Source of the DNA: Nocardiopsis terrae
GTDB lineage: Bacteria > Actinomycetota > Actinomycetes > Streptosporangiales > Streptosporangiaceae
Direction: 5' to 3'
DNA: 64,000 nucleotides
NCBI RefSeq assembly: GCF_014651695.1
Contig: NZ_BMXJ01000001.1
Coordinates: 337,185 to 401,184 of the forward strand
Below the pieces are notes generated by a model that was not told the DNA's origin, searched no databases, and saw nothing but the letters and a program-made list of their open reading frames with translations. Both the position numbers and the translations under genes were made by a program. This document shows positions 1-8,054 of this stretch, one piece after another. Each line of letters opens with the position of its first letter. The first letter of the stretch is position 1.

Positions 1-45
1 ACCGACTGGTTCAAAGAGGGCATACGTCGGCTTCAGGAGAAGTGA
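1..45 (+). CDS. 3' end of an unidentified forward gene (partial)
   Basis: The window opens inside a forward reading frame whose last 14 codons (TDWFKEGIRRLQEK) end at a TGA at 43-45. The residues are charged and look like the final helix of a real protein, but the piece is too short to assign to a family. It converges on the TetR gene on the other strand with about 28 bp between the two stops. Its 5' part lies outside the window. Confidence 0.5.
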   Translation, partial: TDWFKEGIRRLQEK

Positions 46-73
46 CCTCTGGTAAGGCAGCCTCTCAGGAGCG

Positions 74-736
74 TCAATCCACCTGACCCGCTGCTCCCTG
101 CGACCCTGTGCCTGGCGGCCCGTACTCCAGACCGATACCGCGCGCCCACAGGCGGGTCGCGGTTTCCACGACCACCTCGGGGTCGTGCTCCTCGCCGTAC
201 AGGAACAGCATCCGTGCGGTGTGCTCCACCATCCCGCCGAGCATGCTCGCGGTGGTCTCCACGTCGATGTCGGCCGAGGCCAGCCCCTCCTCCTGGAGGC
301 GGCGGGTCCCCGAGGTGATCCGGTCGACGAAGAGCCCGCGGATCTCCAGGAAGAGGGTGCGGAAGTGCGGGTGGCGCGGGGAGACCTGTTCGATGACCTG
401 CATGATCCGCGCGTTGTCCCGGTAGGCGGCCAGGAAGCGCTCCGTGGCGTACCGGATCCGGTCCACCGGCGCGGTGCCCGGAGGCGCGGCAGACCGGGCG
501 GCGTCGAACATCTCCCCGGCCACACCCTTGGCGACCTCGTGGAAGACCTCGTCCTTGGAGTCGAAGTAGGTGTAGAAGCTCCCGTAGGCGATCCCGGCCC
601 GGCCGGTGATCTGCGCGATCCTCGTCTCCTCGAACCCGCGCTCCTCGAACTCCTCGCGGGCCGCCTGGACGAGGGTGCCCCGTTTGCGCCGTCCGCGCTC
701 CGTGGGCGGCCGCCCGGCCAGCGTCTGCTTTCCCAC
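74..736 (-). CDS. TetR/AcrR family transcriptional regulator
   Basis: A DNA-binding repressor of the TetR family, 220 aa, normal length. The helix-turn-helix lies at about residues 20-65 (EERGFEETRIAQITGRAG then YGSFYTYFDSKDEVF, the typical recognition-helix stretch). The rest is the helical ligand-binding domain with a TetR_C-like C-terminus. The GTG start is chosen because AGGAGGGG lies 5 nt upstream. It follows the acyl-CoA dehydrogenase gene by 18 bp on the same strand, so the two are probably co-transcribed and it probably controls that gene and perhaps the divergent TIGR03084 gene. An acyl-CoA-type ligand is likely from context only. Confidence 0.9.
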   Translation of the reverse strand: MGKQTLAGRPPTERGRRKRGTLVQAAREEFEERGFEETRIAQITGRAGIAYGSFYTYFDSKDEVFHEVAKGVAGEMFDAARSAAPPGTAPVDRIRYATERFLAAYRDNARIMQVIEQVSPRHPHFRTLFLEIRGLFVDRITSGTRRLQEEGLASADIDVETTASMLGGMVEHTARMLFLYGEEHDPEVVVETATRLWARGIGLEYGPPGTGSQGAAGQVD

Positions 737-754
737 TCGTACCCCTCCTCGTGG

Positions 755-1918
755 TCAGCGCAGGGGAAGGAACTTAGCGATGACCTCGTTCATGATCTCG
801 TAGGTGCCGCCTCCGATGCTGAACACCCTGGCGTCACGGTAGTGGCGCTCCACCTCGGTGCCGCGCATGAACCCCGTGCCGCCGTGCAGCTGGACGGCGT
901 TGTCGACCACGTAGTCCATGGCCTCGGTCGCGGTGTTCTTGGCCATCGCCACCTCCGCGATCAGGGGCTCGCCGTCCTGCAACCGCTCCGCGACCCCCCG
1001 CACGTACGCGGTGGCGACCTCGGTGCGCCGGTGCATCTCCACCAGCCGGTGCCGCAGGACCTGGCGGCGCGACAGCGGCCCGCCGAAGGCCTCGCGTTCG
1101 CGGACCCATTCCAGGGACAGGTCGACGCAGCGCCGTGCCATCGCGCAGGCCTGTACCGAAAGGCCGATCCGTTCGCCGGCGAACTGGTGCATGATCTGGA
1201 GGAAGCCCTGGTCCACCCCGCCCACCAGCCGGTCGGCGGGGACCCGGACGTCGGCCAGGGAGAGTTCGGCGGTGTCCGAGGAGCGCCACCCCATCTTGTC
1301 CAGCTTGCGGGTGGCCGTGAACCCGGGGGAGCCGCGCTCCACGACGAAGAGCGAGATCCCCTCGTGCCCGGTGTCCGAGGTGCGGGCGGCGACCGTCACG
1401 AAGTCGGCCCGGTAGCCGGAGGTGATGAAGGTCTTCGCCCCGTTCAGCACCCACTCGTCGCCGTCACGGACCGCGCGGGTGCGCAGGTGGGCCACGTCCG
1501 AACCCGCGTCGGGTTCGGTGATTCCGAGTGAGCAGACGAGCTCACCGGCCAGGGCCGGGCGGACGTAGTCGCGCATCAGGTGTTCGCGCCCGTCGGCGAC
1601 CAGAGCGGGAAGCGCGATGGTGTGCGTGAACAGCGAGGCCAGGACCCCGGTGGGCACACCGGCGAGGACGGCTTCCTCGGAGACGACCAACTGGTCGAGC
1701 ATCTCGCCCTCCCCGCCCGCGGACTCCGGGTACCCGAGCCCGAGCAGGCCCAGTCGGGCCGCCGCCCGGTGCAGGTCACGGGGCAGTTCGCCCTCGTCCT
1801 CCCACCGTTCCACATGGGGAAGGACCTCCTTGGCCGCGAAGGCCCGCACCGTCTCCCGGAGCGCGGCGCGTTCCGGGGTGTTCCAGCGGTCCGTGCCGGG
1901 GGTATCGGTCGCGGTCAT
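755..1918 (-). CDS. acyl-CoA dehydrogenase
   Basis: A cytosolic flavoenzyme that makes the alpha,beta double bond in an acyl-CoA and passes electrons to ETF. At 387 aa it has the full family length. Visible parts are the N-terminal helical domain, the FAD/substrate segment CSLGITEPDAGSDVAHLRTR (about residues 130-150), the beta-domain (FITSGYRADFVTVAART) and the C-terminal helical domain with QLHGGTGFMRGTEVERHYRD and the closing IGGGTYEIM, where the Glu is the position of the catalytic base in short-chain enzymes. It is the first gene of a two-gene unit with the TetR gene. Chain length of the substrate cannot be read from the sequence. Confidence 0.93.
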   Translation of the reverse strand: MTATDTPGTDRWNTPERAALRETVRAFAAKEVLPHVERWEDEGELPRDLHRAAARLGLLGLGYPESAGGEGEMLDQLVVSEEAVLAGVPTGVLASLFTHTIALPALVADGREHLMRDYVRPALAGELVCSLGITEPDAGSDVAHLRTRAVRDGDEWVLNGAKTFITSGYRADFVTVAARTSDTGHEGISLFVVERGSPGFTATRKLDKMGWRSSDTAELSLADVRVPADRLVGGVDQGFLQIMHQFAGERIGLSVQACAMARRCVDLSLEWVREREAFGGPLSRRQVLRHRLVEMHRRTEVATAYVRGVAERLQDGEPLIAEVAMAKNTATEAMDYVVDNAVQLHGGTGFMRGTEVERHYRDARVFSIGGGTYEIMNEVIAKFLPLR

Positions 1919-2027
1919 GTACGCACACTCGCATCCGTTTCGGGGGGGGGCGGCCCGGGCGGCGCTCCGGGTTCTGGCGACCCGACCCCTGGGAGAGTCA
2001 GGTCACACTTTGCTATGGTGCGCCGAA

Positions 2028-2053
2028 CATGACAAGTCAGTCAACATTTGTCG
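2028..2053. promoter_or_regulatory. possible operator between divergent acyl-CoA dehydrogenase and TIGR03084 genes
   Basis: The 179-bp divergent gap turns AT-rich between about 2005 and 2055. It holds the dyad TGACAAGTCA and a wider GACAA...TTGTC pair (2032-2053). This is where a TetR-type repressor site serving both directions would be expected. No consensus is known to me for this regulator, so the call rests on symmetry and position only. Confidence 0.25.
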
Positions 2054-2097
2054 GGCGGGGCCGGAGGACCGGCGGCTGCCCCCCGTGAGGAGTCCCC

Positions 2098-2913
2098 GTG
2101 GTCGACGCACAAGCCCTGGTAGCGGACCTGCGCGCGGAACAGGAGGACTTCGCCGCGCTGCTCGACGGACTCGACGCCGCCGACTGGGCCCGGCCGACCC
2201 CGGCACCCGGCTGGACCATCGCCGACCAGGTCGCCCACCTGGCCTTCTTCGACCAGTCGGCGCTGACCGCCCTGACCGACGCGGACGGGTTCGCGAAGAT
2301 CGTTGAGGCGGCCGTGGCCGACCCCGAGGGGTACGTGGACACAGCCGCCGCACCCCTGGCCGCGCTGCCCCCGGACACCCTGCTCGCCGAGTGGCGCGCT
2401 GCCTCGGCCGCCCTCCGCTCCGCCCTGGCCGCGGCGCCCGCCGGGACCCGCGTGCCCTGGTTCGGCCCGCCGATGAGCGTGCCCTCGAAGGCGACCGCGC
2501 GGCTGATGGAGACCTGGGCCCACGGCCAGGACGTGGTGGACGCCCTGGGCACCACCCGAGAGCCCACCGAACGCCTGCGGCACATCGTCCACATCGCCCT
2601 GCGCGCCCGCCCCTACAGTTACTTCGCCCGCGGCCTCCCGATGCCCGAGGCGGCGGTCCGCGTGGAGCTGACCTCGCCCGACGGCGGACTCTGGAGGATG
2701 GGCCCCGAGGAGGCCCGTGAGGTGGTCCGCGGCGACGCGGAACAGTTCTGCCTGGTCCTCACCCGCCGCCGCCACGTGGCCGACACTTCCCTGACCGCCC
2801 ATGGCCCGGCTGCCCAGGAGTGGCTCCGGGTCGGCCAGACCTACGCGGGCGGCCCCGGCGAGGGCCGCGAACCGGGCCAGTTCTCCGGCCGGACCGGGTC
2901 CGGGCGAGACTGA
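2098..2913 (+). CDS. TIGR03084 family metal-binding protein (DinB/mycothiol-dependent enzyme fold)
   Basis: A 271-aa protein of the actinobacterial TIGR03084 family, in the DinB / mycothiol maleylpyruvate isomerase superfamily. Metal-binding positions are visible as H47 in GWTIADQVAHLAFF and H142/D145 in ETWAHGQDVVDALG. The N-terminal four-helix bundle (about 1-160) is followed by a C-terminal domain of the SCP2-like kind. The GTG start has a GAGGAG ribosome site about 8 nt upstream. Members of this family often sit beside acyl-CoA dehydrogenase and enoyl-CoA hydratase genes, as here, but the substrate is unknown. A thiol-transfer or isomerase activity using mycothiol is plausible and unproven. 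Confidence 0.85.
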   Translation: MVDAQALVADLRAEQEDFAALLDGLDAADWARPTPAPGWTIADQVAHLAFFDQSALTALTDADGFAKIVEAAVADPEGYVDTAAAPLAALPPDTLLAEWRAASAALRSALAAAPAGTRVPWFGPPMSVPSKATARLMETWAHGQDVVDALGTTREPTERLRHIVHIALRARPYSYFARGLPMPEAAVRVELTSPDGGLWRMGPEEAREVVRGDAEQFCLVLTRRRHVADTSLTAHGPAAQEWLRVGQTYAGGPGEGREPGQFSGRTGSGRD

Positions 2914-2920
2914 CCGGACG

Positions 2921-2938
2921 GCCTGCCGGACGGCAGGC
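2921..2938 (+). terminator. hairpin after TIGR03084 gene
   Basis: A perfect 7-bp stem, GCCTGCC / GGCAGGC, with a GGAC loop starts 8 bp after the stop codon. No T tract follows, as is common in high-GC actinobacteria. Confidence 0.55.
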
Positions 2939-3073
2939 ACCAGGTCCTTCCGATGTTGACCACCCTGTCAGGTCCCTACTCCGCTCCGTGGAGGGGGCTG
3001 CCCGCCGAAGAAACCGGCGATCGGGGGAGCATCCCGGTTCCCGCCCGTTCCGGCCCCGTTGGCCCCGGCGGGC

Positions 3074-4216
3074 TCAGGACTCGGACCGCATCGACTGCAT
3101 CAGGGATTCCAGGAGGGGCCGGAACTCCTCGTCGGAGGTGAAGAGCGAGATCTCCCTCTTCTCGTCGTCGACGGTGATCGCCACCTCTCGCAGGTCGGGG
3201 AGGTCGCTGCCGCGCGAGTCGGGGTGCCACCAGTACAGCTTGTCGCTGACCGGCTTGTTCGTGTCGGCTGCGTACCGCTCGGCCAACTCCTGGAGGTGCT
3301 CCATGGCCGTGACGGGGTTGCTCCGGCCCAGGACGTGCGCCACGACCACCGACGGGGAGGGGAGCACCACGAGGGCACCGTGCGGGGCCTCGCCCAGGTA
3401 GCGGTCGAGGACGTTCAGGTGGGCGAGGGTGTACTCCTGGTTCCCACCGCCGATGTGCACGATCGGGGTGTTGAGGAGGTCCGTCTCGGAGACCTCGAAC
3501 GGTTCCTCCAGGGAGTTGGCGACGGCCGCCTCCAGGGCCCGCTCCTCGGTCATGCCGCCCAGCTGTTCGCGCCTGAGCACCAGCATGCTCTCCGGGTAGT
3601 CGACGACGACCACCAGCCGCAGGTCCGAGGTGAGCGGACGTGAGACCAGCGTCGGGAGCGCCTCCTCGGGAAACGACGACTCGGGGCGGACGCGGACCCG
3701 CAACCGGTCCTCGGAGACCGAGGTCTGGACTCCCCGGGCGTAGTCGCGCTCGAAACCCTCCACGTACTCGACCGCGTACCGGGAGACGGCGTCCCCGTCG
3801 AGGCCCTCGGCGGCCGCGAGGTACCGGTGGGCGTGGAGCGTCCTCTTTTCGGCGTCCCCGAGGAGGGCCACGGTGTCGGGATCGGTGAAGTGGGCGTCGT
3901 GCCCCCGTTCGGACAGTGCGGCGAGCAGGGCCCGCCTGGTGTGGTCGTCGGACCGGGGCGGGTAGTGCGTGCCCAGCGGGATGCCGCGCTCCCGCATGTT
4001 GCGCATCATCGCGAGGACCACCTGTTCGGCCAGCTCGGGATGCCTCTCCTCCGGGTGGTCGGCGAGCTGGGCGATGGGTTCGGTGTAGTCGATGACCGTG
4101 GTCCCGTAGCCCGGGAGTTCGACGCCCAGACCGGCCGGGGGAACGATCTCGACCTCGACCCGCGCCCTGGTGTAGGCATCGACGAGGAGGGCGAGGAAGG
4201 TGTTCGTGTGTGACAT
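3074..4216 (-). CDS. uncharacterised protein, 380 aa
   Basis: I do not recognise this protein with confidence. It is soluble, acidic and has no signal peptide or membrane segment. Features seen are an N-terminal stretch with ELPGYGTTVIDYTEP, a central part with RPLTSDLRLVVVVDYPESM, and a C-terminal half with HIGGGNQEYTLAHLNVLDRY and VVLPSPSVVVAHVLGRSNPV. The last part has the look of DUF1444-like (YtpQ) proteins, which read a stored value back from a conserved beta-sheet, but the match is weak. It converges on the TIGR03084 gene, and the gene upstream on the same strand is a small TetR-like fragment. Codon use is normal for the window. Confidence 0.75.
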   Translation of the reverse strand: MSHTNTFLALLVDAYTRARVEVEIVPPAGLGVELPGYGTTVIDYTEPIAQLADHPEERHPELAEQVVLAMMRNMRERGIPLGTHYPPRSDDHTRRALLAALSERGHDAHFTDPDTVALLGDAEKRTLHAHRYLAAAEGLDGDAVSRYAVEYVEGFERDYARGVQTSVSEDRLRVRVRPESSFPEEALPTLVSRPLTSDLRLVVVVDYPESMLVLRREQLGGMTEERALEAAVANSLEEPFEVSETDLLNTPIVHIGGGNQEYTLAHLNVLDRYLGEAPHGALVVLPSPSVVVAHVLGRSNPVTAMEHLQELAERYAADTNKPVSDKLYWWHPDSRGSDLPDLREVAITVDDEKREISLFTSDEEFRPLLESLMQSMRSES

Positions 4217-4334
4217 ACCGAGGTGGTCCTCCGACTACCCGCGCGGTGCGGATGCCTGGTGGTTGGTGGTCGGGGTGAGCGGCGGGGGCCACAGGAACGT
4301 CGTTCCGGGCCTCCGGGAAACCGGCCCCGTCAAG

Positions 4335-4526
4335 CTACCGGGTCCCGGAGAGGACCTTCTTCTGGAGGGCATCCAGCGGGCCCTGGCGGAAGTGGCGCTG
4401 GACCGGGCCCACGGAGGCGCCGAGTTCGTCGGCGACGTCCACGAAGGTGGTCATGGCCGGACCCGTGCACAGGAGGGCCTCGGCGACCTGGCGCCTTCTC
4501 TCGTCGTGGTCAGCGGTGCGAGGCAT
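4335..4526 (-). pseudogene. TetR-like N-terminal HTH fragment
   Basis: A 63-codon reverse frame from ATG at 4524-4526. The product reads like the DNA-binding end of a TetR regulator: RRRQVAEALLCTGPAMTTF, then VADELGASVGPVQRHF in the recognition-helix position, and a short tail with no ligand-binding domain. Full TetR proteins are about 190-220 aa, so this is either a remnant or a stand-alone HTH protein. No convincing ribosome site precedes the ATG, and the DNA just upstream (about 4527-4560) is unusually AT-rich, as a promoter would be. I lean towards a degraded gene. Confidence 0.45.
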
Positions 4527-4700
4527 ACAAAAACATGAAGGAGAATGTGTCATCTTCACAAACCGTAGCCGCTTGCAGCCGCGCCCCGCGACCGGCATGG
4601 CTCCGGAGCCTCCTCCCGGAGCCGTACCGGTCGGACATGCCCCGATAATGCGGGGGTGACGTGCCCCGAACCGGAGGGCACGGAGGTCTCGGGAGGCGGC

Positions 4701-6008
4701 GTGAGCGGAGGCGGACGGGGTTCGGAGCGTGCCCCCCGGCCCCTCGTGAGCCGGAGGTCCCTGCTGGCCGGCGGGGGTGTGCTCCTGGGCGGCTCGGTGG
4801 CGCTCGGCGCCTCGGCCCGGATGTCGCGGGAGCGGTGGGACGTGGCGGTGGTCGGCGCCGGGGTGGCGGGGCTGTCGGCCGCGCGCAACCTGGCCGACCA
4901 CGGGCTGTCCGTGGTCGTGCTGGAGGCCCGCGACCGGATCGGCGGCCAGCTCCACACCGACCACTCCTTCAGCTCGGTCCCGGTCGAACTGGGAGCCGGA
5001 CTGATCCACGGCAGGGAGGCCTACACCTGGGAACTGGTGGATGCGGTCGGGGCCGAGACCGTCCGGGTCCGCGCCGGGGCCGGGGCCGGCTCGCCCCTCC
5101 GGACGCCGGGTTCCGCCCGCGACGACGAGGACGCCGCCTCCTACCTGCGCAGGATGGGCGTTCCCGAGGACCGGTGGCCGCCGGTGGCCGTCGACAACGA
5201 GCCCCTGGAGCGGTGGAGCGCCGTCTGGATGCGCGAGTACGGGATCTTCGACTGGTGGTCCGCGCCACGGGAGGACTTCCGGGTGGTCGGCGGCTACGAC
5301 ACCCTCCTGCCGCCGCTCTCCAACGGCCTGGACATCCGTCTGGAGCACGCGGTGCGCCGAGTGCGCTGGTCCGGCCGGGGTGTGGCACTGGACGTGTCCG
5401 CCCCGGGAAGGGGAGGCGGCGGAACCGAGGTGCGTGCCGACCGGTGCGTGCTCACCCTGCCGATCGGGGTCCTCAAGTCCGGTGGCGTCACCTTCGACCC
5501 CGTGCTCCCCACCGGGCACAGTGACGCTGTCCGCGCCCTCGACCGCACGGACGCCCTCAAGCTGGTGTACGAGTTCGACCGCGCGGTCTTTCCCGCCGAC
5601 GAGAACCTCCTGGGGTGGGGCGAGGGGTCGGGCTTCGTGTTCTGGTGCCTGTCCAGGGAGGCCCCCGAGGTGGTCGTGGCCTGGGCCGCGGGCGAAAGCG
5701 CCCGCGAACTTCTGGCGATGCCGCCGGGCCGGAGGTTCACCGCCGGGCTGGCGGCACTGGCCGAAACGCTTGGCGAGGGGGTCCCCGAACCGGCCGCTCG
5801 TACCACCCATGACTGGTCGGCCGACGAGTTCAGCCGGGGCGCGTACCTGTTCGTGCCGCCGGGGGCCCATGACGCGCCGGACGCGCTGGCGGAGCCCCTG
5901 GAGGGGGTTCTGTACTTCGCGGGTGAGCCGACCACCGGGGAGAACACCGTGGACGGCGCCTACGCCAGCGGGTACGACGCCACCGACGCCCTGGTCGCGG
6001 AGGTGTGA
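4701..6008 (+). CDS. flavin monoamine oxidase family protein with Tat-type signal
   Basis: An FAD-dependent amine-oxidase-like flavoprotein, probably exported. The Rossmann dinucleotide-binding motif is VAVVGAGVAGLSAARNLADH, followed by LEARDRIGGQ. The C-terminal FAD segment is LYFAGEPTTGENTVDGAYASG, both typical of the amine oxidase family. A twin-arginine motif (VSRRSLL) precedes a hydrophobic stretch rich in Gly/Ala/Leu. I place the start at the GTG at 4701, which has GGGAGG 4 nt upstream and puts the twin arginines at residues 18-19. An in-frame GTG at 4656 would add 15 residues but lacks a ribosome site. The substrate (amine, amino acid or other) is not evident. Single-gene unit. Confidence 0.85.
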   Translation: MSGGGRGSERAPRPLVSRRSLLAGGGVLLGGSVALGASARMSRERWDVAVVGAGVAGLSAARNLADHGLSVVVLEARDRIGGQLHTDHSFSSVPVELGAGLIHGREAYTWELVDAVGAETVRVRAGAGAGSPLRTPGSARDDEDAASYLRRMGVPEDRWPPVAVDNEPLERWSAVWMREYGIFDWWSAPREDFRVVGGYDTLLPPLSNGLDIRLEHAVRRVRWSGRGVALDVSAPGRGGGGTEVRADRCVLTLPIGVLKSGGVTFDPVLPTGHSDAVRALDRTDALKLVYEFDRAVFPADENLLGWGEGSGFVFWCLSREAPEVVVAWAAGESARELLAMPPGRRFTAGLAALAETLGEGVPEPAARTTHDWSADEFSRGAYLFVPPGAHDAPDALAEPLEGVLYFAGEPTTGENTVDGAYASGYDATDALVAEV

Positions 6009-6182
6009 GGCCTTCCGCCGCCGGCCGCCTAGACTTGTGCGGGCACCGGCGCGGCACCCTCCCGGGCCAGATTCAGTCCGATATGCCTGAAATAACCAGT
6101 TGTGATGCAATATCCAGTGGGTTCGTGACCCGTGAGGGCCCCGGCACCGCGCAACAGCACAACAAGCAGAGGGAGGTTGGCG

Positions 6183-6986
6183 ATGACCAACCGCGCGTAC
6201 GTGATCGCAGGGTCGGAGGCCACCGGCGGCGCCGGAATCCAGGCCGACCTCAAGGCCTTCCAGGAACTGGGCGTCTACGGGATGGGGACGATCACCTGCA
6301 TCGTCTCCTTCGACCCCGGGAACGACTGGAGCCACCGCTTCGTCCCGGTCGAGCCGGGCGTCATCGCCGACCAGATCGAGGCGGCCACCGCCTGCCACGA
6401 CCTCGACGTCGTCAAGATCGGCATGCTCGGCACCCCGGACACGATCGACGTGGTCTCCGAGGCGCTCCAGCGGCAGCCGTGGCGGCACGTGGTCCTCGAC
6501 CCGGTCCTGATCTGCAAGGGCCAGGAGCCCGGCGCCGCGCTGGACACCGACAAGGCCCTCACCGCGCAGATCCTGCCGCTGGCCACCGTCATCACCCCGA
6601 ACCACTTCGAGGCCCGCACCCTCGCCGGAATGGAGTCCCTCGACACCGTCGACGACCTCGTCGAGGCCGCCCGCCGCATCCGTGAACTCGGCCCCGCGCA
6701 CGTGGTCGTCAAGGGCGGCACCGAACTGCCCGGACCTGACGCCGTCGACGTCTACTTCGACGGCGAGGAGGTCACCGTCCTGAGCGCACCCAAGATCGGG
6801 GAGGAGCGCGTGAGCGGCGCGGGCTGCACCTTCGCCGCGGCGATCACCGCCGAGCTGGCCAAGGGCGCCGAGGTGGGCGAGGCGGTACGCACCGCCAAGG
6901 CCATGGTTCGCGAGGGCATCGCCGAACGCCTGACCACACGCGCACCCTTCGCCTCCGTCGTCCCGATCGCGCCGTCCGAGGCCTAG
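6183..6986 (+). CDS. pyridoxine / hydroxymethylpyrimidine kinase (ThiD/PdxK family)
   Basis: A ribokinase-fold kinase of 267 aa that phosphorylates pyridoxine-type or HMP-type hydroxymethyl groups with ATP. Signatures are AGSEATGGAGIQADLKAF at the N-terminus, the KIGMLG strand, VLDPVLICKG, NHFEARTL, and the anion-hole motif SGAGCTFAAAITAELAKG. The GAGCTF form is the one found in Bacillus PdxK-type enzymes, so vitamin B6 salvage is at least as likely as thiamin synthesis. No other thi or pdx genes are near. The ATG at 6183 is chosen because GAGGGAGG lies 6 nt before it. The AT-rich stretch at about 6070-6125 is the probable promoter. Confidence 0.88.
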   Translation: MTNRAYVIAGSEATGGAGIQADLKAFQELGVYGMGTITCIVSFDPGNDWSHRFVPVEPGVIADQIEAATACHDLDVVKIGMLGTPDTIDVVSEALQRQPWRHVVLDPVLICKGQEPGAALDTDKALTAQILPLATVITPNHFEARTLAGMESLDTVDDLVEAARRIRELGPAHVVVKGGTELPGPDAVDVYFDGEEVTVLSAPKIGEERVSGAGCTFAAAITAELAKGAEVGEAVRTAKAMVREGIAERLTTRAPFASVVPIAPSEA

Positions 6987-7005
6987 GCTCCGCCGCCCGG
7001 GGTAT
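6981..7005 (+). promoter_or_regulatory. possible SigB-type stress promoter for csbD
   Basis: GCCT, then 15 nt, then GGGTAT (7000-7005) fits the GnnT-N14-16-GGGTAT form used by actinobacterial SigB/SigF-group sigma factors. It lies about 117 nt before the csbD start. The -35 element carries little information, so the match could be chance. CsbD is a known general-stress protein, which supports the reading. Confidence 0.3.
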
Positions 7006-7121
7006 CGTCCCCGGCCGTCGGGAGGGACACCTCACTCCCGCGACATCCGTGGCCCCGGAGATGATTCAACCGCCCGCGGAACGGACAGGGATCCCGGTAG
7101 AACCGATCGAAGGAGGCTCCC

Positions 7122-7322
7122 ATGTCCGAAGAGGACAAGGCTGAGAACAAGTTCGACGAGTTCAGGGGCAAGGCCAAGGAGGGCCTCGGCAAGGCCACGG
7201 ACAACGAACAGTGGCAGGCCGAGGGCAAGGCCGAACAGACCAAGTCCAAGCTCAAGCAGGCAGGTGAGAAGGTCAAGGACGCCCTCACCCCGGACAACGG
7301 CCCCAAGAAGGGCCAAGGCTAG
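7122..7322 (+). CDS. CsbD family general stress protein
   Basis: A small (66 aa), very hydrophilic, lysine- and glutamate-rich protein of the CsbD family, cytosolic and of unknown biochemical role. The typical arrangement is visible: NKFDEFRGKAKEGLGKATDN, then WQAEGKAEQTKSKLKQAGEK, then a short tail. CsbD genes belong to the general stress regulon in Bacillus and several actinobacteria. The ATG has GAAGGAGG 6 nt upstream. Monocistronic, with its own strong terminator. Confidence 0.9.
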   Translation: MSEEDKAENKFDEFRGKAKEGLGKATDNEQWQAEGKAEQTKSKLKQAGEKVKDALTPDNGPKKGQG

Positions 7323-7337
7323 TCCGGAACAGGACTC

Positions 7338-7373
7338 CGAGGGGGAGGTCCCGTGCGCGGGGCCTCCCCCTCG
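7338..7373 (+). terminator. strong hairpin after csbD
   Basis: A 15-bp stem (7338-7352 with 7359-7373, one G-T pair) with a 6-nt loop starts 16 bp after the csbD stop. It can also stop transcription from the convergent MarR gene. Confidence 0.75.
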
Positions 7374-7452
7374 TGTCGCGGGAGGTCGGGTTCACGGGGG
7401 TACCGCCCCGCTTCCGGGCCACCCCGGCCACGCGACACCCGGAACCGGGTTC

Positions 7453-7965
7453 TCAGGCCCGCGGCTCCTCCGGCGCGGTGTCGCCCAGGGAGAGCAGCAG
7501 CTTGCGCATCAGGGCGGCGAGCTGGTCCCGTTCGGCCGTGTCCAGCCCTTCCAGCAGTCTTGCCTCGTTGGCCACGTGCCCCTCCACGACCCGGTTCACC
7601 AGGTCCAGCCCCCCACCGGTGAGGCTGACCAGGACGCGGCGGCGGCTGGCGGGGTCCGCCTGGCGCTGGACCAGTTCCCTGCGGACGAGGCGGTCGACCC
7701 GGTTGGTCATGGCAGCCGAGCCCACCATCATCATCCGCACCAGCTCCTTGGCGGTCAGCTGGTAGGGGGCGCCGGACCTCCGCAGTGTGGCCAGCACGTC
7801 GAACTCCCAGCGCTCCAGGTCGTACTCCGTGAGGAGTTCGCTGACCCCCCGGCCCAGGATCTGCTGCAGGCGGTTCGTCCGCCCGACGACCCCCATGGGT
7901 GAGGTGTCGAGGTCGGGTCGCTCACGGGCCCATTGGGCGAGGAAGAGGTCGACGGCGTCGTTCAT
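7453..7965 (-). CDS. MarR family transcriptional regulator
   Basis: A winged-helix regulator, 170 aa from the ATG at 7965. The HTH and wing are seen as LTAKELVRMMMVGSAAMTNRVDRLVRRELVQ followed by RRRVLVSLTGGG. It is divergent from the nitroreductase/EamA pair, a classic arrangement in which MarR represses its neighbour and is lifted by a small aromatic or oxidant. An in-frame ATG at 8025 would add 20 residues but would place the coding region over the palindrome at 8016-8046, so the shorter start is preferred. Its downstream end is shared with the csbD terminator. Confidence 0.88.
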   Translation of the reverse strand: MNDAVDLFLAQWARERPDLDTSPMGVVGRTNRLQQILGRGVSELLTEYDLERWEFDVLATLRRSGAPYQLTAKELVRMMMVGSAAMTNRVDRLVRRELVQRQADPASRRRVLVSLTGGGLDLVNRVVEGHVANEARLLEGLDTAERDQLAALMRKLLLSLGDTAPEEPRA

Positions 7966-8015
7966 CCGGCGATCATAGCGCCGCGCCCTTGACGGGCCGG
8001 ACCCCCGCACATAAT

Positions 8016-8046
8016 CTTTCGACATCGAACAATTAGACGTCGAAAG
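8016..8046. promoter_or_regulatory. palindromic operator between MarR gene and nitroreductase gene
   Basis: Perfect arms CTTTCGAC (8016-8023) and GTCGAAAG (8039-8046) face each other across 15 nt, and the inner bases extend the symmetry partly. It lies in an AT-rich island 9 bp before the nitroreductase start. This is the size and place expected for a MarR dimer site. Confidence 0.6.
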
Positions 8047-8054
8047 GTAATCCC

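Noticed and set aside
4335..6701. A 788-codon open frame on the reverse strand over the amine oxidase and kinase genes
   Set aside because: It is the antisense of two clear forward genes, with His/Arg/Gly/Pro-rich composition. Only its last 63 codons, beyond the forward genes, look real.
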